Positions 45,564 to 53,600 are shown, counted from the stretch's first letter. The stretch: DNA of 64,000 nt from Demequina pelophila (GCF_000971175.1 NZ_BBLY01000001.1:979709-1043708); one strand, 5' to 3'. The notes: generated by a model not told the origin, from the sequence alone. Translations and numbers: made by a program.

Positions 45564-46142
45564 TCGTTCGCCGGGGTCGCCCTCCAAAGCGCCTGGCACG
45601 GCCTCCGCGTAGTGGATCGCGGTCTCCCCGTAGGCCTTGCTGGCGACGGGCTCGAGGCCCGCGGGCCACGGCGCGTCGCCCGCGCGGGCGGACCACTCGA
45701 GCACCACGGCACCCCCGGGGACGATGCGCGGGGCCAGGGCCGCGAGCACCGCGGCCAGGTCCGTGGCCGGGATGTCGTAGGGCGGATCCGCGAGCGCGAG
45801 GTCCCACTCCTGATCCCCGCGGGAGAGGAAGGTGGCCGCCCGCTCCTTGGCGACCTGGACGCGTCCCCCGGCGCCCAGGTCGCGGACGTTGCCGCGGATG
45901 ACCCCGGCGGCCCGCGCATCGGCCTCGACGAAGGTCGCGGAGGCCGCGCCCCTGCTGAGGGCCTCGAGCCCCAGGGCGCCGGAGCCGGCGAACAGGTCGA
46001 GCACGCGCGCGCCGCGCAGCAGGTCGGCGTGGTCGAGGCGGCTGAACACGGCCTCGCGGACGCGGTCGGTCGTGGGGCGGGTGCCGCGCGGGGGGACGGC
46101 GATGCGCCGGCCTCCCCACTCGCCCGCGATGATCCTGGTCAT
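45561..46142 (-). CDS. rsmD: 16S rRNA (guanine(966)-N2)-methyltransferase
   Basis: The 193-residue enzyme methylates G966 of 16S rRNA. It begins TRIIAGEWGGRRIAVPP, has the SAM motif VLDLFAGSGALGLEALSRGA and the catalytic DPPYDIPATDL. In most actinobacteria recG stands directly upstream; here a 7.5-kb accessory block intervenes. A TACGCT hexamer 6 nt before the ATG suggests its own leaderless promoter. Confidence 0.95.
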   Translation of the reverse strand: MTRIIAGEWGGRRIAVPPRGTRPTTDRVREAVFSRLDHADLLRGARVLDLFAGSGALGLEALSRGAASATFVEADARAAGVIRGNVRDLGAGGRVQVAKERAATFLSRGDQEWDLALADPPYDIPATDLAAVLAALAPRIVPGGAVVLEWSARAGDAPWPAGLEPVASKAYGETAIHYAEAVPGALEGDPGER

Positions 46143-46148
46143 GGGGCC

Positions 46149-46154
46149 AGCGTA
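46149..46154 (-). promoter_or_regulatory. Putative leaderless -10 hexamer (rsmD)
   Basis: TACGCT lies 6 nt before the ATG on the minus strand. It may restore rsmD expression after separation from recG. Confidence 0.4.
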
Positions 46155-46197
46155 GGGGGCGGCGGCGCGGTGCGCTCCTGCGCACTTCTCCGCGCGG

Positions 46198-46656
46198 CTA
46201 CGCCGCGGGCACGCAGATGCGCACCGTCGCGGGGGTCCCTGCGACGACGGATCCGCCGGCGCCGCGCCCGGTCACCAGCAGCGAGTCGCCGTCCGCGACC
46301 GCCGAGCCGGGCGTGACGCTCACGTCCGCGAGCGTGAGCCCCGCGAACGGCGGCACCGTCGTGTCGAGTCGCAGGCTCCAGGCGAGGGGAGCGGCGGAGT
46401 CGGTGGTGATCGTGACGACGGCGCACGGCCGCTGCCCCTGCACGACGGACTCGACCGCGATGGCCACTCCCTGGACCTCGGTCGTGATCACGCCCGCGAA
46501 CGGATTGTCATCCCAGTAGCCGGCCGACACGACCGCGGTGACGGCGACCTGGTCGGTCCAGGCCGCGGAGGTCCGCGTCGTCGCGAGGCCGGCGATCGCG
46601 AGGAACGCGACAGCCAGGCTCGTCACCGCCGCAGTCGCCGCCGCGCGCCGCGTCAT
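46198..46656 (-). CDS. Small secreted protein with SipW-type signal peptide
   Basis: A 152-residue exported protein of unknown function. The N-terminus MTRRAAATAAVTSLAVAFLA continues to TTRTSAAWTDQVAVTA; SAAWTD is the same cleavage-region motif as in the TasA-like protein of this operon, so the local SipW-type peptidase probably processes both. The mature part is a beta-rich domain with two cysteines (CAVVTI and VRICVPAA) that could form a disulfide. Its ATG overlaps the stop of the gene upstream. It could be a minor fibre subunit or cap, which is inference. Confidence 0.75.
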   Translation of the reverse strand: MTRRAAATAAVTSLAVAFLAIAGLATTRTSAAWTDQVAVTAVVSAGYWDDNPFAGVITTEVQGVAIAVESVVQGQRPCAVVTITTDSAAPLAWSLRLDTTVPPFAGLTLADVSVTPGSAVADGDSLLVTGRGAGGSVVAGTPATVRICVPAA

Positions 46657-47183
46657 GGCGCGCGCTCCGCGCGGCGCCGGCCGCTCCAGGCGAGAATCCC
46701 ACCGGCACCCAGCGCAGCGACCGCGAGCGCCACGAGCGGCCAGCGCACGGCGCCGCCGGTTGCGGAGAGTTCCCCGGCCTGCATCAGCGTCACGAGGCCG
46801 ACCGCGGTGCCCGTGCCGGAGGCGAGCCGGGGCAGCGACGCCGTCACGGTGAACGTGTAGCCGCCGGCCTCCACGCGCTGCCCGGCGGCGCCGGGCGTGA
46901 CGTCGATGCACCCGTCCGCCGCGCACAGGGCCGCGGAGATGTCGAGTTCGCGGGCGATGCCACTGAGCTCGATCCACTCCGAGCTCGTGACCACGGCGTC
47001 CACCGGCACGTCCAGCGCAGCGGTGCCGGTCGCGACGTCGCCGGGGCCGAGCGTGCCCAGGTCCACCGTGGCGGCCGCGGAGATGGGCGCGGCGTACGTC
47101 GTGCGCGCCTGCGTCGCGGCGAGCGCCAGCGTCGCGACGGCGAAGACGGCGACGGCCGCGGCGACGAGCGCAGCCCTGCTCAC
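46653..47183 (-). CDS. Putative cell-wall anchored protein with LPXTG-like sorting signal
   Basis: The 176-residue protein has a signal peptide (MSRAALVAAAVAVFAVATLA, cleavage near AAP), a beta-rich domain with a cysteine pair (CAADGC) and a sorting-signal-like end: LSATG (residues 139-143), a hydrophobic helix WPLVALAVAALGAGGILAW and the basic tail SGRRRAERAP. The motif resembles the LAxTG signals of actinobacterial class E sortases, but no sortase gene is in the window. It overlaps both neighbours (GTGA, ATGA), so it is made with the SipW-type peptidase. It may anchor the fibre to the wall. Confidence 0.7.
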   Translation of the reverse strand: MSRAALVAAAVAVFAVATLALAATQARTTYAAPISAAATVDLGTLGPGDVATGTAALDVPVDAVVTSSEWIELSGIARELDISAALCAADGCIDVTPGAAGQRVEAGGYTFTVTASLPRLASGTGTAVGLVTLMQAGELSATGGAVRWPLVALAVAALGAGGILAWSGRRRAERAP

Positions 47184-47755
47184 CGCTCCCCCGCCCCCGT
47201 CGCCGGCTCGGCGACCGTCGGGCGATCCCCGGCCCGTGCATCGTCCCCGGAAACGGCGGGGCGGCGCGGATCGCGCAGCAGCGCGAGCACGACGAGCGCC
47301 GCCACTCCTGCCAGCCCGGGGATCACGACGCCCGGCGTGCCCAGGGACATCACCCAGCGCCCCAGCTCAGGCACCTGCACCTGCGGCGTCCAGACGGGCC
47401 CCTCACCCACGTAGGGGACGGGATCATCGTCGTCGTTCGCGTCGCCACGCATCACGATCTCCCAGGCCTCGCCCTCGACCTCGATCGAGACGATGCGGTG
47501 GGTGACCAGGACGCCCGTCTGGGGGCTCACCATGGTTGCCACGTCACCGACGGCAAGGTCCGCAGGCGCGGCGCGGGTCGCGATGAGCAGGTCGCCGGTC
47601 ATGATCTGGGGCTCCATCGAGCCCGAGATGACGATGAGCGGCTTGACCAGGCCCACCTGGGTCGCGGCCCACAGCCCGCCCGAGAGCACGCCGACGGAGG
47701 CGGCCACCCAGAGGGCGGCGCCGCCGAGGGTGCGCAGCACGCGCGTGAGCGTCAC
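47180..47755 (-). CDS. Signal peptidase I, SipW (ER/archaeal) type
   Basis: The 191-residue membrane peptidase has an N-terminal helix, the catalytic serine in VISGSMEPQIMTGDLL (Ser46), and THRIVSIEVEG with His86 in place of the lysine used by ordinary bacterial LepB enzymes; this Ser/His pattern defines the SipW/Sec11 group. A second helix, GVVIPGLAGVAALVVLALL, is followed by an acidic, Pro-rich cytoplasmic tail. SipW of Bacillus processes TasA and TapA; here the three exported proteins in the operon are the likely clients. The GTG start lies 22 bp after the TasA-like gene. Confidence 0.9.
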   Translation of the reverse strand: MTLTRVLRTLGGAALWVAASVGVLSGGLWAATQVGLVKPLIVISGSMEPQIMTGDLLIATRAAPADLAVGDVATMVSPQTGVLVTHRIVSIEVEGEAWEIVMRGDANDDDDPVPYVGEGPVWTPQVQVPELGRWVMSLGTPGVVIPGLAGVAALVVLALLRDPRRPAVSGDDARAGDRPTVAEPATGAGER

Positions 47756-47777
47756 AGACGGAGGCGAGGGGGCCGGG

Positions 47778-48353
47778 TCAGGACGCGGTGCCGGTGAAGC
47801 TCAGGAAGAAGGAACCCGTGGCGCCCACGTAGCTGCGATCCCAGTCGGGTGCCGTCACCGTGACCGTCGCGGCGTACTCGGCGTAGACGCCGGTCGAGGC
47901 GTCGTAGGCGGCCAGGACGACGCCGTCCGTGTCGGTCACCGCGACATCCGCGGGGTCGTCGGCGTCGGAGGCGGTGAGGTCCAGCGTGCCGTCGAACAGG
48001 TCGCCGACGAGGGTCACCCCCGGCGTCGCCAGGGTGATCTCGGTCGAGCCCGCGTTGCGGAGGAGGACGTCGAACTGGCGCACCTCGCCCGGCAGGAGGT
48101 CCTCGAACTCCGCGACGTCGATGACCACGACTCCCGAGGTGTCGCTGGCCTCATCATCGTTCGCGTCCTCCCAGGAGACTCCGCCGTCGGCGCTTCCCTG
48201 GAGGTCGAAGGTCGCGGCCGAGGCGTCGGCCACGAACAGGACGGTGTCGGTCCAGGCGGCGGAGGTGGCGACCGCGCCGATGCCGACGACCGCGATGCCT
48301 GCGAGGGTGATCTTGAGTGCGGTGCGGCGCTTGCCGCTCTGGTCGTGGGGCAT
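47778..48353 (-). CDS. TasA/camelysin-like secreted protein with SipW-dependent signal peptide
   Basis: The 191-residue first gene of the operon begins with basic residues, a hydrophobic stretch ITLAGIAVVGIGAVATSAAW and TDTVLFVADASAATFDLQGS (the SipW-type region). The mature part is acidic and beta-rich, with EFEDLLPGEVRQFDVLLRNAGSTEITL, a pattern of TasA/CalY proteins in which an LxPG turn precedes strands. Such proteins form extracellular fibres in biofilms. The ATG follows GGAGAG. It has a strong promoter and a CRP-type site upstream. No metalloprotease motif is visible. Confidence 0.82.
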   Translation of the reverse strand: MPHDQSGKRRTALKITLAGIAVVGIGAVATSAAWTDTVLFVADASAATFDLQGSADGGVSWEDANDDEASDTSGVVVIDVAEFEDLLPGEVRQFDVLLRNAGSTEITLATPGVTLVGDLFDGTLDLTASDADDPADVAVTDTDGVVLAAYDASTGVYAEYAATVTVTAPDWDRSYVGATGSFFLSFTGTAS

Positions 48354-48428
48354 GGGGCTCTCCTCAGCGCACGTGGGATGTGAACCGGAGACCGGCGCCC
48401 GTGTACGCACCGACCAGCGGTAACGGCA

Positions 48429-48458
48429 TTATTACGACGCCGCCACCCCCCGCGTCAA
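48429..48458 (-). promoter_or_regulatory. Promoter of the TasA-like/SipW operon
   Basis: TTGACG (48458-48453) and TAATAA (48434-48429) are 18 bp apart on the minus strand. The AT-rich -10 stands out in this GC-rich DNA. The start would be near 48422, about 70 nt before the ATG. Confidence 0.65.
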
Positions 48459-48459
48459 A

Positions 48460-48481
48460 CCGTGTGACACAGGTCACACGG
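48460..48481. promoter_or_regulatory. CRP/GlxR-type binding site
   Basis: CCGTGTGAC-ACAG-GTCACACGG is a perfect 9-bp dyad containing TGTGA-N6-TCACA, the CRP/GlxR consensus. It ends 1 bp upstream of the -35 hexamer, a position suited to activation or to blocking the promoter. Confidence 0.7.
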
Positions 48482-48507
48482 GCGGGCGCCGATCGCATCG
48501 GAGCGAG

Positions 48508-49746
48508 CTAGCCGATGCGGCGCATCACCTCGAGGCACGCGCGCACGTTGTGATACGGGTCCCTCCAAGGTCCCATCTTCACGTCGCCGGCACCCTCGGT
48601 CATCACCCGGTTGTCGGGGTCCAGCCGGGCGTGCCAGTCGCCGTGCTCGCGGTCGACCAGGTGTCGCTCGATGAAGTCCCAGGCGCGGATGGCCGCGGCG
48701 CGATCCTCGCGACGGCCGCCCAGCTCGTAGGCGGCGAGCCATCCGACCACGCCCTCGGCCTGCGTCCACCAGTGGCGCTCGCGGTCAACGGCGCCGGTGT
48801 GGTCGCCCAGGTAAGGAACGGCGCCGTCGGCCTCGAGCGCGCGCTCCCGCACGGCCTCGGCGAGGTCGAGGGCGACGCGGCGCGCACGGCGTTCGAGCCC
48901 CGCGTCCGCGATGCCCGCCGCCGCGATCTCCCGCCAGGCCTCCTGCACCAGCCAGGACGCCTCGAGGTCGTGTCCGTAGGTCACCGCGTCCGAGAGCGGG
49001 CGCCACCGGCGGTCGAAGTAGACGGCCGCATGGGGGAAGGGCTCGGCGCGCACCACGTTGTTGAGGAACGTGCGCAGCAGCGCCGTAAGGGACGCGGCCA
49101 CGCGGGCGTCGCCGCTCGCGCGCAGCAGCTCGGTGAGCGCCTCGAACACGTGGATCTGGGTGTTGGTGGTACGAGGAACCGTGGGGTCGGCGTCGGACAG
49201 CGCGGTGCGGTCCGTCGGGGTCCAGTCGCGGGCGAGGGCCTCGGCGTAGCCGCCGCGCTCCTCGTCGAGCGCCGCGGCCTCGAGGGCGCGCGCGAGCCAC
49301 AGGGCACGGTCGAGCGCCTCGTCGTCGCCGGCCACCCGCGACCACCGCGCCAGGGCGAGGATGGCGAAGGCCTGCGCGTACACCTGCTTGCGGTCGTCGA
49401 GCACGGCGCCGTCGCCCGCGGTCGCCCAGTAGACGCCCCCGTAGCGCGGGTCCCACATCCGGTCGACCAGGGTGCCCAGGGCGAGGCGGGCGGTGGTGAG
49501 GTAGCGCTCACGGCGTTCGGGGAGCGCCTCCGCGGCCGCGGCGAACGCCCACAGGATGCGCGCCGCCACCACCGAGTGGCGCGGCCCGTCCCGGTACTCG
49601 AGGTCCCGCGTGACGACGCCGCGGAGGTTCCCGTCGGCGTCGAACGCATGCCGCTCCCAGAAGGGCAGGATGCCGTCCGTCAGCTGCGCCTGCGCCAAGG
49701 CGCGCAGGCTCGCCAGCTGCACATCGGAGCGGTCGAGCGGAAGCAC
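48508..49746 (-). CDS. AGE-family epimerase/isomerase (cellobiose 2-epimerase or mannose isomerase-like)
   Basis: The 412-residue protein has the (alpha/alpha)6-barrel pattern of N-acylglucosamine 2-epimerases: ILPFWERHAFDADGNLRG, RILWAFAAAAE, GGVYWATAGDG, KQVYAQAFAILALA, NTQIHVFEALTEL, TYGHDLEASWLVQEA with an active-site His, and HWWTQAEGVVG with a second. These enzymes interconvert glucose and mannose units in free or linked form. Next to a GH5 cellulase, epimerisation of cellobiose or mannobiose is attractive but inferred. The GTG has a TAGAGT hexamer 7 nt upstream. Confidence 0.88.
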   Translation of the reverse strand: MLPLDRSDVQLASLRALAQAQLTDGILPFWERHAFDADGNLRGVVTRDLEYRDGPRHSVVAARILWAFAAAAEALPERRERYLTTARLALGTLVDRMWDPRYGGVYWATAGDGAVLDDRKQVYAQAFAILALARWSRVAGDDEALDRALWLARALEAAALDEERGGYAEALARDWTPTDRTALSDADPTVPRTTNTQIHVFEALTELLRASGDARVAASLTALLRTFLNNVVRAEPFPHAAVYFDRRWRPLSDAVTYGHDLEASWLVQEAWREIAAAGIADAGLERRARRVALDLAEAVRERALEADGAVPYLGDHTGAVDRERHWWTQAEGVVGWLAAYELGGRREDRAAAIRAWDFIERHLVDREHGDWHARLDPDNRVMTEGAGDVKMGPWRDPYHNVRACLEVMRRIG

Positions 49747-49753
49747 GGCGACT

Positions 49754-49759
49754 ACTCTA
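49754..49759 (-). promoter_or_regulatory. Putative leaderless -10 hexamer (AGE epimerase)
   Basis: TAGAGT lies 7 nt before the chosen GTG on the minus strand. Confidence 0.4.
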
Positions 49760-49847
49760 AGCACCCGGCGGGCCCGACAGGGAACGCCATGCCATCGGTG
49801 CCGCACCCGGTGGCGGCGCGTTGCCTGAGTCGATGTGTGGAGAGCAA

Positions 49848-51731
49848 GTGAGTTTTCGTGTGGCCGCGAGGCGGGTTCCCCGCCCCGTGTGGATCGTTGC
49901 CGGCTGCGTCGGACTGGTCGGCCTGGGCGTGGGAGGCACGCTGATGGTGACGTCGCTCGCGGGAGGCGCCGCGGCGGAGCCCGGCGCCGGACCGTCCGAG
50001 GCGTCGTCGCTTGCCTCGCCCGGCGCGGCCTCGCCCGGCGCGGCCTCGCCCGGCGCGCCCGCCGGCGCCACGCCCTCCCCCGCCACCTCCTCCGCGGCCG
50101 CGGACGCGCCCGCCGTGTGCACCGTCTCCGCTGCGATCGAGAACACCTGGGAGGGCGGCTTCCAGGCCGCGCTCACGATCGAGGCGCACGCCGCCCTCGA
50201 GGACTGGTCGGCTTCGCTCGACCTGGGCGACGCGACGGTCGACGCCGCGTGGAACGCCACGCTCGCCTCGGGCGCCACGGGCCGCGCCACCGCCGGCGCG
50301 GTCGACTACAACCGCGCCCTCGCCGCGGGCGACGCCGTGGACTTCGGCTTCACCGCGTCCGGCGACGCGCCCGACGCGCTCGCACAGGGGTGCGACGGCG
50401 CGGCGACCGGCGCAGACGGCGAGGCGGAAGCCGGGGCGGGCGGCGCATCGTCCCCGGTCTCGAGCACGGATTCGTCCACCCCCGCCGCGGATGTCCCGCC
50501 GGCGACCCCGGGCGACGGCGACGACTGGCTGCGCACGGACGGCAACCGCATCGTCGACCTCGACGGGAACCAGGTGTGGCTCACAGGGGCGAACTGGTTC
50601 GGATTCAACACGTCCGAGCGCGTGCTCCACGGCCTGTCCAACGCGGACATGGACGCGATCCTCGACCAGGTCGCGCAGCGCGGACTGAACGTGCTGCGCG
50701 TGCCCATCTCGACGGAACTGCTACTCGAGTGGCGTGCGGGCGAGGCCCAGGTGCCCAGCGCGATCAACCAGGCCGGGCCGCAGGCGGGGCTCACGACACT
50801 CGAGGTGTTCGACGCGTTCCTCGCGGGATGCCGGGAGCGCGGCGTCAAGGTGATCCTCGACGTGCACTCGGCGGAGGCCGACAACATGGGCCACATGGCG
50901 CCGATGTGGTTCTCAGGGTCCGTGTCCGCGGCGGACTTCGTCACGGGCTGGGAGTGGATCGCCCAGCGCTACCGCGAGGACGACACGATCCTGGGCTTCG
51001 ACCTCCAGAACGAGCCGCACGGGCAGGCCGACGAGTCCCCGCGCGCCAAGTGGGACGGCTCGCGCGACGCGGACAACTGGGCGCACGTGGCCGAGTCGCT
51101 CGCACTGCGGCTGCTCGAGATCCACCCGGACGCGCTGGTGCTCGTCGAGGGGATCGAGATCTACCCGCGCGACGGGCGGTCGTGGGGCTCGACGGATCGC
51201 GAGGCGTACTTCTCCACGTGGTGGGGCGGAAACCTGCGCGGCGTCGCGCGTCACCCGCTGGACCTGGGCGAATACCAGGACCGACTGGTGTACTCGCCGC
51301 ACGAGTACGGGCCGCTCGTGTACGAGCAGGAGTGGTTCAGGGGCGCGTTCTCCCGCGAGTCGCTCGAGCACGACGTGTGGGGCCCCAACTGGCTGTACAT
51401 CCACGACCAGGAGGTGGCGCCGCTGCTGATCGGCGAGTGGGGCGGGCGCCTGGGCCAGGACGAGCGGCAGGACCGATGGATGGAGGCGGTGCGCGACCTC
51501 ATCGTGGACCGGCGCCTCCACCACACGTTCTGGTGCGTGAACCCCAACTCCGGCGACACCGGCGGACTGCTGCTCGACGACTGGGCGAGCTGGGACGAGG
51601 AGAAGTACGCGCTGCTGCGGCCCGCGCTGTGGCAGGACTCTCAGGGTCGCTTCGTGTCGCTCGACCACCAGGTGCCACTGCCCGGCGGGGTGACGGTCAC
51701 GGAGTTCTACGAGGCCGGCGGGTCGCTGTAG
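49848..51731 (+). CDS. GH5 cellulase/endoglucanase with CBM2-like domain
   Basis: The 627-residue exported enzyme has a signal/anchor helix (VWIVAGCVGLVGLGVGGTLM), an Ala/Ser/Pro linker, a CBM2-like cellulose-binding domain (CTVSAAIENTWEGGFQAAL ... FGFTASGDA ... QGC, one disulfide), a second linker and a GH5 catalytic domain from about residue 225. Catalytic residues are Glu389 in DLQNEPHG (acid/base) and Glu530 in LLIGEWGG (nucleophile). It would cut cellulose or related beta-glucans outside the cell. The CBM before the catalytic domain is a common order. The GTG at 49848 follows GGAGAG; ATG or TTG codons a few codons upstream are possible. Confidence 0.9.
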   Translation: MSFRVAARRVPRPVWIVAGCVGLVGLGVGGTLMVTSLAGGAAAEPGAGPSEASSLASPGAASPGAASPGAPAGATPSPATSSAAADAPAVCTVSAAIENTWEGGFQAALTIEAHAALEDWSASLDLGDATVDAAWNATLASGATGRATAGAVDYNRALAAGDAVDFGFTASGDAPDALAQGCDGAATGADGEAEAGAGGASSPVSSTDSSTPAADVPPATPGDGDDWLRTDGNRIVDLDGNQVWLTGANWFGFNTSERVLHGLSNADMDAILDQVAQRGLNVLRVPISTELLLEWRAGEAQVPSAINQAGPQAGLTTLEVFDAFLAGCRERGVKVILDVHSAEADNMGHMAPMWFSGSVSAADFVTGWEWIAQRYREDDTILGFDLQNEPHGQADESPRAKWDGSRDADNWAHVAESLALRLLEIHPDALVLVEGIEIYPRDGRSWGSTDREAYFSTWWGGNLRGVARHPLDLGEYQDRLVYSPHEYGPLVYEQEWFRGAFSRESLEHDVWGPNWLYIHDQEVAPLLIGEWGGRLGQDERQDRWMEAVRDLIVDRRLHHTFWCVNPNSGDTGGLLLDDWASWDEEKYALLRPALWQDSQGRFVSLDHQVPLPGGVTVTEFYEAGGSL

Positions 51732-51817
51732 GGCGATCGTCTCCAGGCCGCCCGCGCCCGCGGCCCGCGCCCCTCTCCACGCGCCCCTCTCCACCCGACC
51801 CCGTTTCCCCTCGAATT

Positions 51818-51879
51818 GGTACGTGGTGGTCTCTTTCGCGAGGTGGCTGCGCCTGAGGGGTAGCTGGTTGTCGTGTGGC
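51818..51879 (+). repeat. GGTAGCTG-type intergenic repeat, copy A
   Basis: Starts GGTACGTGGTGGTCTCTT and ends TGAGGGGTAGCTGGTTGTCG plus TGTGGC. An inverted second copy begins exactly at the far end of the insertion sequence (53537-53600). Confidence 0.75.
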
Positions 51880-51928
51880 AGGGCTGAGCCGACTCGTCGG
51901 TAGGAGAGCGTGGGGGTTCTCTTCGCGG

Positions 51929-51998
51929 CGCTAGCCGAATTCATGCGTTTTGGACGGGCGGTTCGCGCTCCGCCCAAAACGCGTGAATTCGGCTAGCG
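51929..51998. repeat. Long palindromic repeat, copy 1 (CGCTAGCCGAATTC family)
   Basis: Left arm CGCTAGCCGAATTCATGCG plus TTTTGG pairs with the right arm over 25 bp with one mismatch; GGGCGG/CCGCCC inside the loop extends the stem. The 25-nt left arm is identical to that of a second copy at 63385. Confidence 0.9.
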
Positions 51999-52111
51999 CG
52001 CGGCAACAAGATCCTCTGCGCTCCCGTGCCTGGTTCGGCTCGCGCGACCGGCCACGGCTCTGCCACGGCATCGGAGCCTGACCCGCACCCGTCGGGTGAC
52101 CGAGCCAAAGC

Positions 52112-53536
52112 GGCTCTTCGCATTTAGGGGTGTAGGAGTGGTCTGAAGCCGCCGGCCTCGAGCAGGGACCTGGCGATGTAGTGGGTGAGGTTGCGGAAGC
52201 CCAGGGCGGATCCGCGGAGGTGCTCGAGTCGGCCGTTGATGGCCTCGGTGGGTCCGTTCGAGGTTCCTGGCCGGTCGAAGTACGCCAGGACGTCGGCGGC
52301 GCGATGGCTCAGGGTCCGGCCGAGGCGGCGCAGCTCGACGAGCGGTGCCGGCACGCCGGTGCGCAGTGACTCGATGAGGCCGGCGAAGTTGGCGCGGGCG
52401 GCGACGCGGTCGGGGTGGCGGTAGGCGGTGATGATGCGCTGGTAGACACCCCAGGTGACCTCGACCTCAGCATGGTCGTCGGTGTCGAACAGCGCCTCGA
52501 GGCGTGCCCACTGGCGGTCGGTGAGGTACTCCAGCCCGGTATGCAGGATCCGGCGGGCCATGTACAGCGGGTCGCCGGCCCGTCCTCGATGGCCGTGGAT
52601 GGCTTGCTGCAGGCGGCGACGGCACTGGTCGAGGGCGTCGCCGGCGAGCTTGACCACGTGGAAGGGATCCATCACGGCGGTCGCGGTCGGGAGTTCCTCG
52701 GCAGCTGCGGTCTTGAACCCGGAGAAGCCGTCCATCGCGATGGAGTCGATCCGGTCCCTCCAGCACTGAGGCCTCTCGGATAGCCACGTCTGGAACGTCT
52801 GTTTCGATCTGCCAGGGATCATGTCGAGTAGCCGGGCCGGGCCGGTCTTGTCGCGTACCGGAGTGAGGTCGATGATGACGGTGACGTAGTTGCCGCCGAA
52901 CCTGCTGTGTCGCCACACGTGCTCATCGACCCCGAGGACCCGCACGCCGTGGAAGCGGGTGGGGTCGTTGATGAGCTGGCGGTGCCCTTCGGTCAGGACC
53001 GCGTCGTTCGCGGTGTGCCACGCGACGCCGAGCCCCGCCGCGATCCTCGCGACGCTGAGGTGGTCCACGACGAGCGCCGTCAGCGCCCATGCGAGGCCGC
53101 CGCGCGAGACCTTCGCCCGTGGCTCGGCGGCCGCGCGTAGGTCGTCACGCCAGAACCGCTCACACGAGGCACAGCGCCAACGTCGCACTCGGATCGCCAG
53201 TGTCGTGGGTCGCCCACCGAAGGGCTCATGCGCGAGCGTGCGAACTGTCGTGCCGCGTGACACGCCCCGGCCCCCGCACCCGTGACAGCGGTCGTCAGGG
53301 TCGGCGACGCGGCACTCGAGCACCGCCCGATCGTCGTCGATCCGCTGCCCGGTGACCGTCAGGCCCAAGGCGTCGAGGTTGCAGAAGGTCGTGAGGTCGG
53401 GCGCGGCGAAGGTAGCGTGGGACAAGTCGAGGTCTTCCGGACGGGTGTGTAGGAACTTCCATCCTGGGGGACCTCGACCCCTACCCCCGACCACATCACC
53501 CCGCAGACCGACCTACACCGTCAAATGCGAAGAGCC
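52112..53536 (-). mobile_element. ISL3-family insertion sequence, intact, with 8-bp target duplication
   Basis: The 1425-bp element has inverted ends GGCTCTTCGCATTT (52112-52125; its complement at 53523-53536), with GGTGTAGG conserved a few bases further in at both ends. It is flanked by perfect direct repeats GCCAAAGC (52104-52111 and 53537-53544), the 8-bp duplication typical of ISL3. It carries one intact transposase gene on the minus strand. The perfect duplication and intact frame indicate recent insertion. Confidence 0.95.
52124..53425 (-). CDS. ISL3-family transposase
   Basis: The 433-residue transposase has an N-terminal zinc ribbon (CHGCGGRG and CASCERFW), a helix-turn-helix (LSVARIAAGLGVAWHTANDAV) and the DDE catalytic domain: VLGVDEHVWR, SIAMDGFSGFKTA, and Glu in SNGPTEAINGRLEHLRGSALGFRN (outline). 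The TTG at 53425, giving LSHATFAAPDLTTF as in many relatives, is preferred; the frame stays open to a GTG at 53494, which would add 23 residues. The stop lies inside the left inverted end. Confidence 0.93.
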   Translation of the reverse strand: MSHATFAAPDLTTFCNLDALGLTVTGQRIDDDRAVLECRVADPDDRCHGCGGRGVSRGTTVRTLAHEPFGGRPTTLAIRVRRWRCASCERFWRDDLRAAAEPRAKVSRGGLAWALTALVVDHLSVARIAAGLGVAWHTANDAVLTEGHRQLINDPTRFHGVRVLGVDEHVWRHSRFGGNYVTVIIDLTPVRDKTGPARLLDMIPGRSKQTFQTWLSERPQCWRDRIDSIAMDGFSGFKTAAAEELPTATAVMDPFHVVKLAGDALDQCRRRLQQAIHGHRGRAGDPLYMARRILHTGLEYLTDRQWARLEALFDTDDHAEVEVTWGVYQRIITAYRHPDRVAARANFAGLIESLRTGVPAPLVELRRLGRTLSHRAADVLAYFDRPGTSNGPTEAINGRLEHLRGSALGFRNLTHYIARSLLEAGGFRPLLHP

Positions 53537-53600
53537 GCCAAAGCGACAATCAGCTACCCCTCACGCGCGGGAATCGCTCAGAAGCGACCACCAGCTACCC
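53537..53600 (-). repeat. GGTAGCTG-type intergenic repeat, copy B
   Basis: Read on the minus strand it starts GGGTAGCTGGTGGTCGCTT and ends TGAGGGGTAGCTGATTGTCG plus CTTTGGC. Two 18-nt half units match at about 16 positions. Its edge coincides with the duplicated target of the insertion sequence. Confidence 0.75.

Larger units (their letters stand above)
51732..52111. other. Intergenic region between the GH5 gene and the insertion sequence
   Basis: About 380 bp without a supported gene. It contains two tandem GCGCCCCTCTCCAC units near 51770, copy A of the GGTAGCTG repeat, a near-perfect long palindrome, and the left 8-bp target duplication GCCAAAGC (52104-52111). A short leftward open frame at 51941-52123 runs through the palindrome and is not credible. 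Confidence 0.6.

Noticed and set aside
51941-52123. A 60-codon leftward open frame next to the insertion sequence
   Set aside because: It runs through a palindromic repeat; the matching SRIHAFWA peptide at 63.4 kb comes from the second repeat copy, not from a protein family.
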